64,000 nt of DNA from Beijerinckia sp. 28-YEA-48 (GTDB lineage: Bacteria > Pseudomonadota > Alphaproteobacteria > Rhizobiales > Beijerinckiaceae), in the NCBI RefSeq assembly GCF_900104955.1, contig NZ_FNSI01000002.1:248001-312000 (forward strand), given 5' to 3'. Position numbers and translations under genes: made by a program. Shown piece after piece: positions 60,592 through 64,000 of the stretch; position 1 is the first letter of the stretch, and each line of letters starts with the position of its first letter. The notes under the pieces were generated by a model. It was not told the origin of the DNA. It did no database searches and worked only from the letters and a program-made list of their open reading frames with translations.

Positions 60592-63500
60592 ATGCCTTCT
60601 TTTGAAAATGGAGGTGTGAGATCCGCGATGACGGTAGTCGGCGCTCGGACACGGCATGTTGATTGGAACGCGATAACGAGCGGCAGCGCGCTCTATACTG
60701 CGGATGTATCACTAGACGGCGAGCTGATCGCCATGGTCCTTCGTAGCCCTCATGCCCATGCCGAAATCATCGACATAGAAGTCACTCGGGCTCGATCTCT
60801 GCCAGGCGTTCATGCGGTTCTGACCGCCGCCGACGTTACCGAAAATCGCTATCTGGATTATCGCGAGCCCGATCGGGATCGACAAATTCTGGCCGCCAAG
60901 GTCGTTCGCCATATCGGAGAGCCGGTTGCCATTGTGGCTGCAGCAACCGCTGAAATAGCGGCACAGGCCATCAATCTCATTGCCGTTCGTTATCGCCCGC
61001 TCCCCGTGCTCGATTCGATCGAAAAATCTCTCGCACGAGCAGCGGCAGCCATACATCCTCATCCAACAGAGAAGAACGTTGCGCTTGGTGTGGATCGCTC
61101 ATTTGGGACTGCTTCTAAGCATCCCTCCGCTTCAAGGCACTTTCTGCGAACGGCTTACCGATCGAGCCGACAGACGCATGCGACCATGGAGCCACACACA
61201 GTCAAGGCCCATTGGAGACCGGACGAACGTTGCCTGCATGTTTGGGCGCCTTCGCAGAATCCTCGCTTAATACATCGTGATCTCGCCCAGCTCTTCGGTC
61301 TTGCTCCCAACGAGGTTCGCCTTCACGAGGTATCTATTGGCGGCGACTTTGGAGGACGCACACAGATATCCAGCACAGAGGCTCTGGCATGCGCTCTCAG
61401 CCTGGCAACGGCCCGCCCAGTTGCCTTGTATCAATCGCGAGCGGATGAGTTTGCCTTCACAAAATGGCGCTTGTCTTGGGATATCGATCTTGAGCTCGGT
61501 TGTGACGCCAACGGCAAAGTCACCGATCTTGTCGCAAAATTCGATGTCGATAATGGCGCCTACAACCAAGCCGGACCGGGCGAGATGCTCTATGGCTCCA
61601 TTGCGCTCGGCGCCAGCTACCGCTGGCATAGTTATCAAGTCAATGGACGCTGTGTTTACACCAATAAAACATCGGCATCCTCATTTCGGGGCGCAGGCGG
61701 CTACGCTGTGAACTGGGCGCTCGAATGCGCCGTGGATGAACTTGCCGAGGCCGCCGGAATTGATCCAATCGATTTTCGTCTTACCAATGCGATCGCAGAG
61801 CCCGGAGAAACATCGGTCACCGGTTGGTCCATTAAATCAGCCGCGCTGCGGGAATGCCTGACAACCGCCCGCCGAGAGATTGGTTGGGACGAGAAACGCA
61901 AAATCAGTGGCTCCGGTCGCGGTGTCGGTATCGCCTGTACGATACATGTGACGGCCCTCTCACGCGATTACATGCTGAATTCCACTTGCGCTCTTGATGT
62001 GGAAAGCGGCGGTTCCATTCGAATCCGCTCAGGTTGCGGCGATGCAGGCACCGGCCAGAAAACACTGATCTGCCAAGCCGTCGCGGACGTTCTGGATGTT
62101 CCGGTGGAACAAATATCCATCGTCACGATCGATACGGCCACGACCCCCCACGATGCGGGAGCTGGCGCATCCCGTGGCAGTTTCGTATCGGTCACGGCAG
62201 CGCGATTATTGGCCGAGAAAGCCCGGACCGAGCTTTCCGCCCTGGCAGCTGCGCACCTTGATGCTGATATTGAAGATATTCAATGGACAAGTGGCAGCGC
62301 CCGTCGAGGCAACCACACGATCGATTTAGCTCAACTGGTGAAACTGACCGGAAACGGCATTTATTCTGTCGAGGCCCAATATATTGGCAAAAGTCACGGG
62401 CCCGATCCTCAAGGGTATGAAGACATTGCACCTACCTATTCGTTCGCAGCTCATGCGGTCGAAGTTGAGGTCGATCAAAAAACCGGAATCGTCAAAGTTC
62501 TCAATGTCGTCGCCGTTCACGATTCTGGAACCATCCTGAATCCCATCAGCGCCCAGGGACAGGTCGAAGGCGGCATCGTCATGGGGATGGGTGCCGTTCT
62601 CGGCGAGTCCCTCATTTTTCAAGATGGCCGCGTCGTCAACCCGACATATTCCGATTATGTGCTGCCGCGTGCCAGCGATATGCCGAACATAAAAACCATA
62701 TTTGTCGGAGAGGCGGATAATTTAGGACCTTTTGGCGCCAAGGGGCTCGGCGAAATACCTTTAATTACGATAGGCCCAGCGATCACCAACGCTATTCACA
62801 ACGCCGTTGGGATACGACTGAAGGAAGCGCCGCATTCTCCAGATCGCGTCCTTCAGGCGCTCAGGACCAGAGATGGGGCGCCTCAACATGCCGGGAAAAT
62901 AGCTTTCCGCCCGGAACGGTGGTGGACGGCCTTCGTACGTCAACTGTACCCACGAGGGCTCTATCAAGGAATGCGCTGGTTCGCCGCGCATCTTGATCAA
63001 CGGCATCCACCCAGTCCCATCGGAACGTTTCATAAGCCCACGTCCTTATCCCAAGCGCTCCTTCTTCTGGATCACACCCAGGCCGCAGCTCCCATCGGGG
63101 GGGGCACCGACATTCTCGCTCTTGAGACCAGCGGGCTGCCGGTACCCGAAACCATCGTCGATCTGACGGCCATCAACGAACTGAAGAAAATTGAGATGCG
63201 CTCTGATGGCTCTCTCTCTATCGGCGCTGCAGTTACGCTTTCCGAACTTTCCACCAGCAAATTCTTCGGCTCCGCACTCGTCGAAACAGTGCTGCAAATC
63301 GCCACGCCGCAGATACGCCAGTCGGCAACGCTTGCCGGCAACCTCGCTCAAGCCAAACGATGCTGGTTTTATCGCAATGGATTTGACTGCTATAAACGCA
63401 GTGGCAGCAGTCGTCCGTGTTACGCCATAACTGGGGATCATCGCTTCTACCACGCAATACAAGATGCGCATCGCTGCCAGGCAGTAACACCCTCGGATCT

Positions 63501-63972
63501 AGCTACAACACTGATAGCGCTTGATGCCGAAGTTGAACTCCGGACGGTAGACACCTCCCGGCGCGTAGATATCGAAAAACTATATATCGGCCCAGGTGAG
63601 CTTGGCGTGAGACCGGGCGAGGCGATCACCTCGATCACCATCTCAGCCAAGGCCAGGCAACGCGTCACACTCTATCGGAAGCTATCGCTGTGGCATGGCG
63701 GATTTTCCATAATGAACATATGCGTATCCGCTCAGATCGATGAAACTGGGATCGCATCGGATCTACGCATCGTCATAGGCTCTGTTGCGCCCACACCGTC
63801 GAGAGAGCGTGACTTGGAGAAGGCGCTTATAGGTCGCCGCGTCGACGCCCAGGTGATCGACGAATGCGTTCATCGCTGGTTATTGCGCACGCACCCTCTT
63901 GAACATAATCATTGGAAAGCATTTGCCGCAGCCAATGTTGTTCGAGAGATTTTGTCGGCGTTGTTTAGGTAG
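60592..63972 (+). CDS. fused Mo-hydroxylase: molybdopterin-binding subunit plus Cys-rich FAD subunit
   Basis: About 1126 residues. Residues ~1-790 are a xanthine-dehydrogenase-type molybdopterin subunit: GGDFGGRT, SSFRGAGGYAVNWALECAVDELA, and the catalytic Glu721 in KGLGEIPLI. Residues ~810-1126 are a FAD-binding (CoxM-like) domain (PIGGGTDIL, TLAGNLAQA) with four Cys (924, 933, 943, 962) in a CWFYRNGFDCYKRSG... insertion resembling the 4Fe-4S loop of hydroxybenzoyl-CoA reductase-like FAD subunits. Start 60592 is one option (ATG 60628 after GGAGGTG, or 60556, are others). The subunit fusion is unusual. Confidence 0.85.
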   Translation: MPSFENGGVRSAMTVVGARTRHVDWNAITSGSALYTADVSLDGELIAMVLRSPHAHAEIIDIEVTRARSLPGVHAVLTAADVTENRYLDYREPDRDRQILAAKVVRHIGEPVAIVAAATAEIAAQAINLIAVRYRPLPVLDSIEKSLARAAAAIHPHPTEKNVALGVDRSFGTASKHPSASRHFLRTAYRSSRQTHATMEPHTVKAHWRPDERCLHVWAPSQNPRLIHRDLAQLFGLAPNEVRLHEVSIGGDFGGRTQISSTEALACALSLATARPVALYQSRADEFAFTKWRLSWDIDLELGCDANGKVTDLVAKFDVDNGAYNQAGPGEMLYGSIALGASYRWHSYQVNGRCVYTNKTSASSFRGAGGYAVNWALECAVDELAEAAGIDPIDFRLTNAIAEPGETSVTGWSIKSAALRECLTTARREIGWDEKRKISGSGRGVGIACTIHVTALSRDYMLNSTCALDVESGGSIRIRSGCGDAGTGQKTLICQAVADVLDVPVEQISIVTIDTATTPHDAGAGASRGSFVSVTAARLLAEKARTELSALAAAHLDADIEDIQWTSGSARRGNHTIDLAQLVKLTGNGIYSVEAQYIGKSHGPDPQGYEDIAPTYSFAAHAVEVEVDQKTGIVKVLNVVAVHDSGTILNPISAQGQVEGGIVMGMGAVLGESLIFQDGRVVNPTYSDYVLPRASDMPNIKTIFVGEADNLGPFGAKGLGEIPLITIGPAITNAIHNAVGIRLKEAPHSPDRVLQALRTRDGAPQHAGKIAFRPERWWTAFVRQLYPRGLYQGMRWFAAHLDQRHPPSPIGTFHKPTSLSQALLLLDHTQAAAPIGGGTDILALETSGLPVPETIVDLTAINELKKIEMRSDGSLSIGAAVTLSELSTSKFFGSALVETVLQIATPQIRQSATLAGNLAQAKRCWFYRNGFDCYKRSGSSRPCYAITGDHRFYHAIQDAHRCQAVTPSDLATTLIALDAEVELRTVDTSRRVDIEKLYIGPGELGVRPGEAITSITISAKARQRVTLYRKLSLWHGGFSIMNICVSAQIDETGIASDLRIVIGSVAPTPSRERDLEKALIGRRVDAQVIDECVHRWLLRTHPLEHNHWKAFAAANVVREILSALFR

Positions 63973-63979
63973 ACATGGA

Positions 63980-64000
63980 ATGAAAACCGTCTTGCGAGTG
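63980..64000 (+). CDS. start of next gene, probably Mo-hydroxylase 2Fe-2S small subunit
   Basis: Seven codons (MKTVLRV) from an ATG at 63980, eight bases after the fused protein stop. A VLRVNG-type N-terminus is common in CoxS-like 2Fe-2S subunits, the one subunit the fused protein lacks. The sequence ends here, so this is context-based inference. Confidence 0.4.

Noticed and set aside
1-64000. CRISPR array, tRNA, rRNA or replication origin
   Set aside because: No regularly spaced repeats, clover-leaf-like segments, rRNA-like stretches or iteron/DnaA-box clusters were noticed on reading. A tRNAscan or CRISPR search would settle it.

Overview
The window reads as an accessory catabolic region of an alphaproteobacterium, most likely Hyphomicrobiales (Rhizobiales). 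That placement rests on gene style: Mo-hydroxylases, TRAP and NitT/TauT transporters, FCD-type GntR regulators and hydantoinase/acetone-carboxylase-like enzymes. It was not tested by a database search. I see no rRNA, tRNA, replication or housekeeping gene. Almost every gene is an enzyme, a transporter component or a local regulator.

Layout. (1) 1-8.4 kb is visibly more AT-rich and mosaic. It holds the tail of a phthalate-dioxygenase-type reductase, a DUF35/thiolase/IclR/CaiB cassette behind overlapping IclR-like palindromes, a lone VWA protein, an IS30-like element whose transposase has an in-frame stop, and about 2 kb without confident genes. (2) 8.4-23.6 kb is GC-rich: two transcription units diverge from about 12.6 kb. 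Leftward are a GntR regulator, a Mo-hydroxylase large subunit and an alpha/beta hydrolase resembling dihydroxypseudooxynicotine hydrolase. Rightward are a Rieske oxygenase, a PotABCD-like ABC importer, RidA, a VanB-type reductase, the small and medium Mo-hydroxylase subunits, an SDR, a fused LigB-LigA-like extradiol dioxygenase and another hydrolase. (3) 23.8-31.8 kb has a second GntR regulator with a TGCATGCA-type palindrome repeated before the next operon (FAH-family hydrolase, NitT/TauT ABC importer, two VOC proteins, DapA-like aldolase/lyase, RutE-like nitroreductase), then a convergent arylformamidase-like hydrolase. (4) 32.2-42.2 kb is a leftward nine-gene unit: two paralogous metallo-amidohydrolases, a BCAT-type aminotransferase, an M24 peptidase, an ornithine-cyclodeaminase family protein, a TRAP transporter and an MFS transporter, with a divergent LysR. 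(5) 43.5-49.6 kb is a leftward acetone-carboxylase-like trio with two XRE-cupin regulators and a cysteine hydrolase. (6) 49.9-60.3 kb is a NitT/TauT importer split over two divergent units, with an asparaginase-like protein, a two-subunit ThDP decarboxylase, an FAH-family hydrolase and two more XRE-cupin regulators. (7) 60.6-64 kb encodes a Mo-hydroxylase in which the molybdopterin subunit and a Cys-rich FAD subunit are one polypeptide, followed by the first codons of what is probably its 2Fe-2S subunit.

How they may work together (inference). Region 2 has all the parts for uptake and mineralisation of an N-containing aromatic ring: ring hydroxylation (Mo-hydroxylase, Rieske), dehydrogenation (SDR), ring fission (LigBA), enamine/imine hydrolysis (RidA) and C-C or C-N hydrolysis (alpha/beta hydrolases). 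Regions 3-7 add lower-pathway hydrolases, aldolase and ATP-dependent carboxylase-type enzymes, each with its own importer and regulator. No substrate can be named from sequence alone.
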